A stretch of 5,373 nucleotides of DNA from SAR116 cluster bacterium (GTDB lineage Bacteria > Pseudomonadota > Alphaproteobacteria > Puniceispirillales > Marisalimonadaceae). The stretch covers positions 10,082 through 15,454 of the forward strand of contig NZHB01000038.1 of the NCBI GenBank assembly GCA_002691185.1, given 5' to 3'. Positions 1 through 5,373 of this stretch are shown piece by piece. The notes beneath the pieces are model-generated. The model worked only from the letters and a program-made list of their open reading frames with translations. It was not told the DNA's origin and ran no database searches. Numbering within the stretch: position 1 is the first letter of the stretch; every line of letters starts with the position of its first letter. Made by a program: the position numbers and the translations under genes.

Positions 1-134
1 AAGGATGCATTTAACTCATCAACGTTTCCATAGGCTTGGGGTCTTAAAGAATGTTTTAACACTCTTGATCCATCAGCCAAGCCAGTTGAACCATCATCGC
101 CGGTTCGTGTGTAAATTTTATTTAGTTTAACCAT
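1..134 (-). CDS. ATP:cob(I)alamin adenosyltransferase, PduO type (N-terminal part, cut by window edge)
   Basis: This is the first 44 codons of a gene running off the left edge. The translation begins MVKLNKIYTRTGDDGSTGL and continues to an AYGNVDELNAS segment at residues 34-44. The TRTGDDGxTGL loop binds ATP and the AYGxVDELNA helix follows it in PduO/MMAB-family adenosyltransferases. The family transfers the adenosyl group of ATP to cob(I)alamin in the cytoplasm to make coenzyme B12, as needed for example by methylmalonyl-CoA mutase. The ATG at 134-132 overlaps the stop of the upstream HIG1-type gene by 8 nt (ATGGTTAA), so translation is probably coupled. No clear Shine-Dalgarno sequence precedes it; only a weak AAGAA run is visible. 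The family assignment is very secure from the two motifs. The C-terminal part, including the cobalamin-contacting residues, is not visible. Confidence 0.93.
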   Translation of the reverse strand, partial: MVKLNKIYTRTGDDGSTGLADGSRVLKHSLRPQAYGNVDELNAS

Positions 135-330
135 TAGACTGTTTCTTATACATTAACAAACATACAAAAATTAATATTGCAATTGCTTGAAATATAATCC
201 TGTATCTCATAAGTAAGTTACTTTTTGATTTATTATATTCACCACCCCTGGCCATGGTGATTAATCCCCAACCAAGAATGACTACAACTATAGCCATTGA
301 AATGTAAAGTATGGAATTATAAAAATCCAT
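127..330 (-). CDS. Small HIG1-domain (twin transmembrane) membrane protein
   Basis: This 67-residue protein has two predicted membrane helices, about residues 5-26 and 45-62, joined by a short basic polar loop (residues 27-44, with MARGGEYNKSKS). The loop leads into the segment M41-R42-x-R44-x3-Q48, which matches the MRxRxxxQ signature of the HIG1 family (hypoxia-induced gene 1; Rcf1 in yeast). Family members associate with cytochrome c oxidase or respiratory supercomplexes in the inner membrane; that role here is by family only. In alphaproteobacteria such proteins are often annotated as 'twin transmembrane protein' and commonly sit beside a cobalamin adenosyltransferase, as here. The ATG shares one base with the folD stop (TAATG). 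A GAGGAA ribosome binding site at 344-339 lies inside the end of folD, 8 nt before the ATG, which supports this start. The family call is fairly sure; function is inferred. Confidence 0.85.
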   Translation of the reverse strand: MDFYNSILYISMAIVVVILGWGLITMARGGEYNKSKSNLLMRYRIIFQAIAILIFVCLLMYKKQSNG

Positions 331-1241
331 TATGTATGTTCCTCAAGTAAATCAATAAAGTTATGTTTTTGATTTTGATACGCTGCTTTTATTGTATTAT
401 GCATTAGACACGCAATAGTCATTGGCCCAACACCACCTGGCACAGGAGTTATTTTATTTGCCAAATGATATACCTTCTCGTAATTTACGTCTCCTACTAG
501 CTTTGATTTAACCTTTTCTTTAGGCTTTTCAACTCTATTAATACCTATATCAATAATTATAGTATTTTCATTCACATAAGTATCGTCAATTATTTCTGGT
601 GATCCAAGTGCCGCAATTAAAATATCTGCCTTTTTACAGTGCTCTTTTAAGTTTTCAGTTTTTGAATGTGTTATTGTAACTGTACAGTTGGATGATAATA
701 AAAGTGAAGCCATTGGCTTTCCAACTATATTAGACCTTCCAATTATCACAGCACTCTTCCCGTTTAAATCCCTCACTTCATTTTTAATCATATATAAACA
801 ACCAAGTGGTGTACATGGGATAAAATTTGGGATTCCCATGTAAAGTTTTCCAAAGTTTATAGGATGAAACCCATCTACGTCTTTTTCTGGGCTTATCATG
901 TTTATAACTTTTTGTTCAGAAATATGTTTAGGGAGTGGTAGTTGGACTAGTATCCCATCGACTTCAACTTCTTTATTTAATGAATCAATTCTTTTAAGAA
1001 GTTCTTCCTCTGAGGTTTGAGCAGGAAGAGTGATCTCGATAGACTGAATATTATTTTCTTCAGCGACACGTATTTTATTTTTTACATAAATCTTACTTGC
1101 AGGATTATCACCTACTATAATCACAGCAAGAGAAGGTCTGCGGTTAAATTTATATAAGAAGTCTTGACTGAGAGGATAGATTTTTTTCAAAACTTTTTTA
1201 GCATAAAACTTGCCATCTATATTTTTGTTTAAGATTTCCAT
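330..1241 (-). CDS. folD: Bifunctional methylenetetrahydrofolate dehydrogenase / methenyltetrahydrofolate cyclohydrolase FolD
   Basis: FolD catalyses NADP-dependent oxidation of 5,10-methylene-THF to 5,10-methenyl-THF and its hydrolysis to 10-formyl-THF, supplying one-carbon units in the cytoplasm. The protein is 303 residues, close to the usual 280-300. The N-terminal catalytic domain has Y52-V-K-N-K56 (the active-site Tyr and the catalytic Lys), Q100 in VQLPLP, and KDVDGFHP around 120-127 with the conserved Asp, followed by PCTPLG at 142-147. The Rossmann-like nucleotide domain has GRSNIVGKP at 168-176, DIGINR, and the C-terminal PVPGGVGPMT signature. All key residues are intact, so it should be active. 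The ATG lies 7 nt after the yggT stop with no clear Shine-Dalgarno in the gap, suggesting coupling. Tyr and Lys fall at the canonical positions 52 and 56, which supports the chosen start. Identification is essentially certain. Confidence 0.98.
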   Translation of the reverse strand: MEILNKNIDGKFYAKKVLKKIYPLSQDFLYKFNRRPSLAVIIVGDNPASKIYVKNKIRVAEENNIQSIEITLPAQTSEEELLKRIDSLNKEVEVDGILVQLPLPKHISEQKVINMISPEKDVDGFHPINFGKLYMGIPNFIPCTPLGCLYMIKNEVRDLNGKSAVIIGRSNIVGKPMASLLLSSNCTVTITHSKTENLKEHCKKADILIAALGSPEIIDDTYVNENTIIIDIGINRVEKPKEKVKSKLVGDVNYEKVYHLANKITPVPGGVGPMTIACLMHNTIKAAYQNQKHNFIDLLEEHT

Positions 1242-1248
1242 AAAGGAT

Positions 1249-1533
1249 TTACAACCCTAACCTATAATCTTGTATTAGATTTTTAAAAAAACTAAGAAGT
1301 AATATGACTATTACTGGAGACAAATCAATCCCAGAAAGTGAAGGTATAAATTGTCTGATCTTTCCTAATAATGGTTCATGTAAAGAAATAAGTGCCCTGA
1401 AAATAGTATTTATTATTTTATTATAGCTATTAATCATTTGAAATTGAATTAGTAGACCCATTATCACATAAATGAATAATGTGTATAAGTATAGAGTCAT
1501 AATTTCATTTATAAGTATTAAAAATGCGTTCAT
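1249..1533 (-). CDS. YggT-family small integral membrane protein
   Basis: This 94-residue protein has two hydrophobic helices, about residues 5-31 and 71-88, separated by a loop carrying LHEPLLGKIRQFIP (51-64) and GIDLSP (68-73). The EP-x4-IR-x3-P pattern followed by G-x-DLSP before the second helix is the YggT (YGGT) family signature. Family members are inner-membrane proteins of poorly defined role, linked in different bacteria to osmotic tolerance or cell division; this sequence does not tell which. The gene heads the leftward run, 7 nt ahead of folD. In many alphaproteobacteria yggT lies next to folD with a small DUF167 gene between them; here that gene is absent. The ATG at 1533-1531 has no strong ribosome binding site, and it may be read from a leader only tens of bases long. 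The family call is firm; function is unknown. Confidence 0.88.
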   Translation of the reverse strand: MNAFLILINEIMTLYLYTLFIYVIMGLLIQFQMINSYNKIINTIFRALISLHEPLLGKIRQFIPSLSGIDLSPVIVILLLSFFKNLIQDYRLGL

Positions 1534-1639
1534 TTTACTATGGTATTTATTGTATAATATACATAATAAATTAAAATTAAATTACTATACTTTAATAAAA
1601 AAAATTGTTTTATTAGATTAATTTAAAAATGAGAAAAAG
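1534..1639. promoter_or_regulatory. Divergent intergenic region between the yggT-folD run and the transporter run
   Basis: These 106 bp separate two outward-facing gene runs, so both must be transcribed from here or nearby. The stretch is almost entirely A and T. Plus-strand -10-like hexamers are TATAAT at 1553-1558 and TATACT at 1586-1591. On the minus strand, TATAGT (1589-1584) and TATTAT-like hexamers are present. None has a convincing TTGACA-like -35 box at 16-18 bp, and in DNA this AT-rich such hexamers arise by chance. An 11-bp palindrome, GTATAATATAC, lies at 1552-1562 and overlaps the best plus-strand -10. That promoters lie here follows from gene orientation; their exact positions are not supported. 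Confidence 0.5.
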
Positions 1640-2854
1640 TTGTTAATAAAAATTTCTAAATTCATTTTGTATTGTAACTTAATTTTACATTCTTGTACTG
1701 CTTGGAGCTCAGAGAGTTCAAGCACCTGGGAAGATACTTTATTAAAATCATCTGGCCAGACTATCTTCTTTCATGCATGGGGCGGGGATAGAAATATTAA
1801 TAGCTATATAAGATGGGCAACGGATGAAATTAAAAAAAGACATAATATCAACGTCAAACATGTTAAAGTATCAGATACGTCAAATGTTGTTGCGAGAATA
1901 TTATCTGAGAAGAATGCCAAGAAAGATTCAAATGGTGCTGTAGATTTAGTTTGGATTAATGGTGAAAATTTTTCCATGATGAAAAAAAATAAGTTACTTC
2001 TTAGAGAAAATTGGATATTTAAAATTCCCAATTCTGAATATTTAGATTTTAAAAACAACCCAAGCCTCTTAAATGATTTTGGTATTAATACTGAAGGTAG
2101 GGAGATGCCATGGGGATTATCTCAACTTACTTTTTATTATGATAGCAAGTTTTTAAAAATCCCTCCTAGATCATCAATGAAATTAAAACAATATATTTTA
2201 AATAATAAGGGTAGATTTACTTTTCCTCAGCCACCCGATTTTGTTGGTACTAGTTTTTTAAAGCAAATACTGACCGAAGTAATTTCAGATAAAAATTTAT
2301 TAAAATCAGAGTATAACCCCAAAATACATGAAAAAGAACTCCAACCTCTATGGATTTGGTTAGATGAGGTGACACCAAATTTATGGAGAAAGGGAAAAAA
2401 TTACCCCAGTAATTATTTAGCCCTTACTGAGTTGGTAGCTGAGAGAGAAATTGATATAGGTATGGCCTTCAATATTTCACATGCATCAAATGCAATATCT
2501 GAAGGGCGTTTGCCTAAAACTGTAAGAAGCTATATTCATGAAAAAGGAAGTTTAGCAAACGTCCACTTCTTAACTATTCCTTATAATTCTTCAAAAAAAG
2601 GGGCAGCAAAAATTTTTGTAAATTTTTTAATTTCTCCATATGCTCAACTTAGAAAACAAAATAATAAATATTGGGGGGATCCCAGTGTACTCTCAATGGA
2701 CAAATTAAATATGGATTGGAAGAAAAAATTCAATGAGACTTCAAAGGGGGTTGCCACTTTATCTAATGAGGAATTAAAAATGAAATTTCAAGAGCCACAT
2801 CCTTCTTGGGTAAAAGCGTTAGAAGAGGGATGGATAAAAAGGTATGGATCATAA
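1640..2854 (+). CDS. ynjB: ABC transporter periplasmic substrate-binding protein, YnjB family
   Basis: This 404-residue protein resembles E. coli YnjB (COG4134), the binding protein of the uncharacterised YnjBCD importer. YnjB-like segments are FHAWGGD (44-50), VDLVWINGENF (101-111), EMPWGLSQLTFYYDS (from 155), the RFTFPQPPDFVGTSF region and MAFNISHASNAI. It would capture a solute in the periplasm for the permease encoded next; the substrate is unknown. The N-terminus is a plausible signal peptide: basic residues at 4 and 7, a hydrophobic core at 8-16, and possible cleavage after A21-W22-S23. L-H-S-C19 only weakly resembles a lipobox. The TTG start is the first possible start after the in-frame stop at 1619-1621, with a GAGA motif at 1631-1634 ahead of it. 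An ATG at 1629 is one base out of frame and would give an MRKKLLIKIS start if the A-run at 1634-1638 were one base longer. The family call is secure; the exact start is not. Confidence 0.9.
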   Translation: MLIKISKFILYCNLILHSCTAWSSESSSTWEDTLLKSSGQTIFFHAWGGDRNINSYIRWATDEIKKRHNINVKHVKVSDTSNVVARILSEKNAKKDSNGAVDLVWINGENFSMMKKNKLLLRENWIFKIPNSEYLDFKNNPSLLNDFGINTEGREMPWGLSQLTFYYDSKFLKIPPRSSMKLKQYILNNKGRFTFPQPPDFVGTSFLKQILTEVISDKNLLKSEYNPKIHEKELQPLWIWLDEVTPNLWRKGKNYPSNYLALTELVAEREIDIGMAFNISHASNAISEGRLPKTVRSYIHEKGSLANVHFLTIPYNSSKKGAAKIFVNFLISPYAQLRKQNNKYWGDPSVLSMDKLNMDWKKKFNETSKGVATLSNEELKMKFQEPHPSWVKALEEGWIKRYGS

Positions 2855-2864
2855 TAACTAGTTT

Positions 2865-4553
2865 TTGGTAATTTTGGAAAATATGGCTTGTCTAAACAAG
2901 GCTTTGTGGGTTCTTTTGAGTGGTGTTTTGATTGTCCCAATTACATTTGGAATATTAGGTTTTTTACTGCCTTCTTTTGGTTATTTCCCAATTTTGGATA
3001 AACATCAATTTAATTTAAATTATTTTTATGTTTCCTCAAATATTCCAGGAATTTCAAAATCTATCATCTTATCTTTTTTCACAGGTTTTTTGTCAACTGT
3101 ATTAGCTTTGTTTTTTTCTCAATTGATAATTTTATCCATTTTCCAATCAAGAGTTTATAGTTTTATAAAAATAATAATTTCTCCATTGCTTGCCTTGCCT
3201 CATGTGACGATGGCAATTGGTCTATTGTTTATTTTTTCTCCTAGCGGTTTACTTTTGAGGATTTTTTCACCTTGGTTAACTGGTTTTGAAAGACCGCCGA
3301 ATATTTTTATCATACCAGATGATTATGGTTTCTTTTTAATACTCGGATTAGTATTAAAGGAAATTCCTTTTTTTATTTTAGTTTCAATATCAGCTATTGA
3401 ACAATTTGGTGCCAGGAAGTTTTTTAATTTAGGAAAGTCGTTACAACATACGACTTTTTCAGTTTGGTGCGTTTTATTGTTTCCTTTAATATATCATAGA
3501 ATAAGATTAATTGTTTTTATTGTAATAGCATTTGCAGCATCAGTTGTAGATATGTCCTTACTTTTAGCTCCATCTACTCCATCAACATTGGCAATACAAA
3601 TTTTACAAAATTATCAATCATCAGAACCCAAATCATTATTCATTGCCTCTAACCTGGCGCTAATTCAACTTTTAGTAATATTAAAATTATTTCTTATTTG
3701 GTTCTTATTAGAAAAATTATTAAGTAATAAGTATCTCTTTACTTTTTTAGTTAATGCCGTTTCATACAAGAGTAATTTAATAAAATACTTTACTTTCACA
3801 CTAATATTAATTTTGTCAATTTTATCATTTTTAACTATTATTAGTTCTTTTCTTTGGGGTTTAGGTGGTAATTGGTATTTTCCTAATCTTTTACCAAAAA
3901 ATATAAGTTTTGAAGTGCTAACAATTTTTTTAAATGAAAATAAATCTTTAATACTTATATCCGTTTTTATCCCTTTAATTGTATCTATTTTATCGTGCCT
4001 CATAGTTACACTATGGGTTGAGTTAACGGAGAGCTTGAATAAAAGAAACCAATTTCTTGAGGGGTTGATTTTTTTACCTTTACTTATACCTCAAATATCG
4101 TTTTTGATTGGAATGCAAAGTTTTCTTATACCTTTAAATTTTAATAATTTTTTATTACCTTTGATTATTGTAGAGTTATTTTATGTAATTCCTTATTCCT
4201 TTATCATCTTGGCACCGTCATTTAGAGCAATTTCAAAAGATATTTTAAAAGTTGCTTCAAGCCTAGGAAAAAACAGGTTTCAAAGATTAATTTTAGTTAA
4301 GATTCCAATGATAATGCCTACTTTTTTATTATCAATTGCAATCGGAATGCTTGTATCTTTTGCCTTATATACTCCAGTCTATTTTATAGGAGCCGGAAGA
4401 GTTACAACTTTAACTGTTGAAACTTTAAATTTATCCTTAAGTGGTGCAAAAAGAGATCTAGGCGTTGCAACAATATTTCAGATCATTATACCAATAATTA
4501 TATTATTATTGGTAATCTGGTATAAAAAAAGATGTAATAAATGGAGTTTTTAA
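2865..4553 (+). CDS. ynjC: ABC transporter permease, double-length YnjC family
   Basis: This protein of about 560 residues is very hydrophobic, with some 12 likely membrane helices. It is organised as two fused permease halves, as in E. coli YnjC (COG4135) and other double-length permeases such as ThiP. Half one has an EAA-like cytoplasmic loop around LGKSLQHTTFSVW (residue 189 onward). Half two has a clearer one, KVASSLG followed by IPMIMP (about 462-481), where the ATPase would dock. The C-terminal YFIGAGRVTTLTVETLNL stretch (from about 505) matches the YnjC LGAGRxxTLT region. The gene follows the binding protein by 10 nt, so the two are co-transcribed and form one importer, but no ATPase gene follows. 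The longest frame opens with TTG at 2865; ATG at 2883, preceded by GGA at 2876-2878, is equally or more likely and removes six residues. An in-frame ATG at 2844 is blocked by TAG at 2859-2861. The substrate is unknown. Confidence 0.9.
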   Translation: MVILENMACLNKALWVLLSGVLIVPITFGILGFLLPSFGYFPILDKHQFNLNYFYVSSNIPGISKSIILSFFTGFLSTVLALFFSQLIILSIFQSRVYSFIKIIISPLLALPHVTMAIGLLFIFSPSGLLLRIFSPWLTGFERPPNIFIIPDDYGFFLILGLVLKEIPFFILVSISAIEQFGARKFFNLGKSLQHTTFSVWCVLLFPLIYHRIRLIVFIVIAFAASVVDMSLLLAPSTPSTLAIQILQNYQSSEPKSLFIASNLALIQLLVILKLFLIWFLLEKLLSNKYLFTFLVNAVSYKSNLIKYFTFTLILILSILSFLTIISSFLWGLGGNWYFPNLLPKNISFEVLTIFLNENKSLILISVFIPLIVSILSCLIVTLWVELTESLNKRNQFLEGLIFLPLLIPQISFLIGMQSFLIPLNFNNFLLPLIIVELFYVIPYSFIILAPSFRAISKDILKVASSLGKNRFQRLILVKIPMIMPTFLLSIAIGMLVSFALYTPVYFIGAGRVTTLTVETLNLSLSGAKRDLGVATIFQIIIPIIILLLVIWYKKRCNKWSF

Positions 4554-4567
4554 ATTATTTAGTTTAC

Positions 4568-4596
4568 TTGATAACGTTCTTTAAATCTTTTATAGA
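4568..4596 (+). promoter_or_regulatory. Candidate sigma-70-like promoter ahead of the DJ-1-like gene
   Basis: TTGATA at 4568-4573 (5 of 6 matches to TTGACA) is followed, after exactly 17 bp, by TATAGA at 4591-4596 (4 of 6 to TATAAT). A further AT-rich TAAAAT begins at 4599. The site lies in the 72-bp gap between the permease stop and the DJ-1-like gene, the only sizeable gap in the rightward run. It would allow the DJ-1-like and DUF1289 genes to be expressed apart from the transporter. Chance matches are common at this base composition, so support is moderate. Confidence 0.4.
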
Positions 4597-4614
4597 ACTA
4601 AAATATAAAATTCC

Positions 4615-4620
4615 AGGAGA
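4615..4620 (+). promoter_or_regulatory. Strong ribosome binding site that sets the TTG start of the DJ-1-like gene
   Basis: AGGAGA lies 5 nt before TTG at 4626-4628. It is the best Shine-Dalgarno match seen ahead of any gene in the window, and it is the reason for accepting a TTG start there. The GTG at 4621 is in another frame and too close to the site. Confidence 0.7.
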
Positions 4621-4625
4621 GTGTT

Positions 4626-5183
4626 TTGTCTAATTTATCGGCCTTTAAAGGTAAAAAAATTGCTATTATGGTAGCTAGTGGTTTTAATGAGGAGCAGTTT
4701 TTAATTGTTCAAAAAACAATTTTAGCCGCAGAAGGCTCTTATACTATTATATCTAGAGATATAGGCACTACTAATGGATGGGCATCAGAAAAATGGGGCT
4801 TGTCATACCCGGTAGATCAATCTGTTTCAGAAACACTTGCAATAGATTACGACGCTCTAATAATTCCAGGGGGAGCTAACCAAATTGAAACCCTCAGTAA
4901 TGATCTTCATGTAAGAAGAATACTAAGAGCCTTTCTAAGAGAAAATGAACCAGTTGCTTTGGCTGGGGTTTCAACTATGTTATTAACCACAATAGACGCC
5001 GCAAAAGGCAGGAAGGTGGCAGCTTCTGACGCTGACAGCGCTTTGCTAATAGCAGCAGGAGCAGAAATTATAGACCAACCTACAGTAAAGGATCAAAATT
5101 TAATTAGTGCCACAAGTGGTGAAGCTGGTATTTCTGATCTCTTGGAAATGTTAGCGCAAGCCATTAAAGAAAGTGCGAATTAA
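4626..5183 (+). CDS. DJ-1/PfpI-like protein without the nucleophilic cysteine (catalase C-terminal-domain-like)
   Basis: This 185-residue protein has a class-I glutamine amidotransferase-like / DJ-1/PfpI fold. It opens with strand KKIAIMVASGF (10-20), the acidic position E22/E23, YDALIIPGG (75-83), and a nucleophile-elbow region at PVALAGVSTMLL (109-120). Where active DJ-1/PfpI proteins carry Cys-His in an AICHG-type turn, this one has Ala-Gly-Val, and the protein has no cysteine at all. It should therefore lack protease, glyoxalase or deglycase chemistry based on that residue. From memory, E. coli KatE (HPII) has an IALAG stretch in its C-terminal DJ-1-like domain, so this looks like a stand-alone version of that domain; a structural or binding role is inferred. 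The TTG start is fixed by a strong AGGAGA site. G+C appears higher than in the preceding transporter genes. Family call secure; function unknown. Confidence 0.85.
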   Translation: MSNLSAFKGKKIAIMVASGFNEEQFLIVQKTILAAEGSYTIISRDIGTTNGWASEKWGLSYPVDQSVSETLAIDYDALIIPGGANQIETLSNDLHVRRILRAFLRENEPVALAGVSTMLLTTIDAAKGRKVAASDADSALLIAAGAEIIDQPTVKDQNLISATSGEAGISDLLEMLAQAIKESAN

Positions 5184-5196
5184 TATAGGCCAACAA

Positions 5197-5373
5197 GTGA
5201 AACAAAATAAAATAATGAGTCCATGCGTAGGGATATGTCAGATTGATGAGAAAAGTCAATTATGCATTGGGTGTTTTAGGTCTGCTAATGAAATTGCAAT
5301 GTGGCCACAAATTGATTATGAAAAAGCATCAGAAATAATTAGTCAGATCGCAAAAAGATCCAAATCAAAAAAG
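5197..5373 (+). CDS. DUF1289 family small cysteine-motif protein (3' end outside window)
   Basis: This frame stays open to the right edge and reads SPCVGICQIDEKSQLCIGCF, then RSANEIAMWPQIDYEKASEII and a lysine-rich tail. The C-x3-C-x8-C-x2-C arrangement with SPCxGIC, LCxGC, R-x3-EI-x2-W is the DUF1289 pattern. Four such cysteines could bind a metal or Fe-S cluster, but the family has no established function. Two starts are possible: GTG at 5197, with AGG at 5187-5189 seven nt before it and 13 nt after the DJ-1-like stop, or ATG at 5215, which has no ribosome binding site but puts the conserved SPC directly after the Met. I chose the GTG on ribosome binding site grounds, without much confidence. 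No stop codon is seen; the KRSKSKK tail suggests that the end is near. Confidence 0.82.
   Translation, partial: MKQNKIMSPCVGICQIDEKSQLCIGCFRSANEIAMWPQIDYEKASEIISQIAKRSKSKK

Noticed and set aside
1629..1646. Five-codon ATG minicistron (MRKSC) as a regulatory leader peptide
   Set aside because: It has no ribosome binding site, no attenuator-like stem follows it, and a one-base indel explains it better.
1640..1700. Lipoprotein signal on the binding protein (L-H-S-C19)
   Set aside because: His at the position two before the Cys is atypical for a lipobox, and an ordinary signal peptidase site is equally plausible.
1804..2058. 84-residue open frame on the minus strand
   Set aside because: It lies wholly inside the binding-protein gene, whose translation has clear family motifs, and its own translation resembles no family I recognise.
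2844..2861. Short ATG-to-TAG frame in phase with the permease, as a truncated original start or readthrough site
   Set aside because: The permease already has usable starts at 2865 and 2883, and nothing in the few upstream codons resembles a conserved N-terminus.
3665..4003. 112-residue open frame on the minus strand
   Set aside because: It lies wholly inside the permease gene. Its lysine-rich, low-complexity product is what the reverse of a poly-T-rich membrane gene gives.
4576..4598. GTTCT...AGAAC inverted repeat after the permease as a terminator
   Set aside because: The stem is only 5 bp with a 13-nt loop and no T-run follows it on the plus strand.
4626..5183. Active PfpI-type protease or DJ-1 glyoxalase/deglycase
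   Set aside because: The nucleophilic cysteine is absent and the protein contains no cysteine.
1..5373. Mobile element, CRISPR array, tRNA/rRNA or defence system
   Set aside because: No transposase or integrase, spaced direct repeats, RNA gene signatures or defence-family motifs were seen on either strand.

Overview
The window looks like a piece of an AT-rich alphaproteobacterial chromosome, roughly one third G+C. The gene combination supports this: a HIG1-type 'twin transmembrane' protein beside a PduO-type cobalamin adenosyltransferase, a yggT-folD pair and a DUF1289 protein are all typical alphaproteobacterial content. The low G+C, 0-14 bp gaps at most junctions and gene overlaps would fit a streamlined marine lineage. 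That placement is an inference, because no rRNA or other phylogenetic marker is present.

The layout is two divergent gene runs separated by about 106 bp of extremely AT-rich DNA (1534-1639). The leftward run (minus strand, 1533 to 1) encodes a YggT-family membrane protein, FolD, a small HIG1-domain membrane protein and the first 44 residues of an ATP:cob(I)alamin adenosyltransferase that runs off the left edge. These genes are packed very tightly: 7 nt between yggT and folD, a 1-nt TAATG overlap between folD and the HIG1 gene, and an 8-nt overlap between the HIG1 gene and the adenosyltransferase. They are probably one transcript with translational coupling.

The rightward run (plus strand, 1640 to 5373) starts with a YnjB-type periplasmic substrate-binding protein and a YnjC-type double-length permease, which together are most of an uncharacterised ABC importer. 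The YnjD-type ATPase expected to complete it is not in the window. After a 72-nt gap with a candidate promoter and a strong ribosome binding site comes a free-standing DJ-1/PfpI-like protein. It lacks the nucleophilic cysteine and resembles the C-terminal domain of large-subunit (HPII/KatE-type) catalases. The run ends with a DUF1289 small cysteine-motif protein cut by the right edge.

Most genes belong to known families. The points worth a second look are the importer without its ATPase, the start of the binding-protein gene (a TTG that a single extra A would turn into a conventional ATG start), and the cysteine-less DJ-1-like protein. I found no mobile elements, CRISPR arrays, tRNA or rRNA genes, and no wholly novel system.
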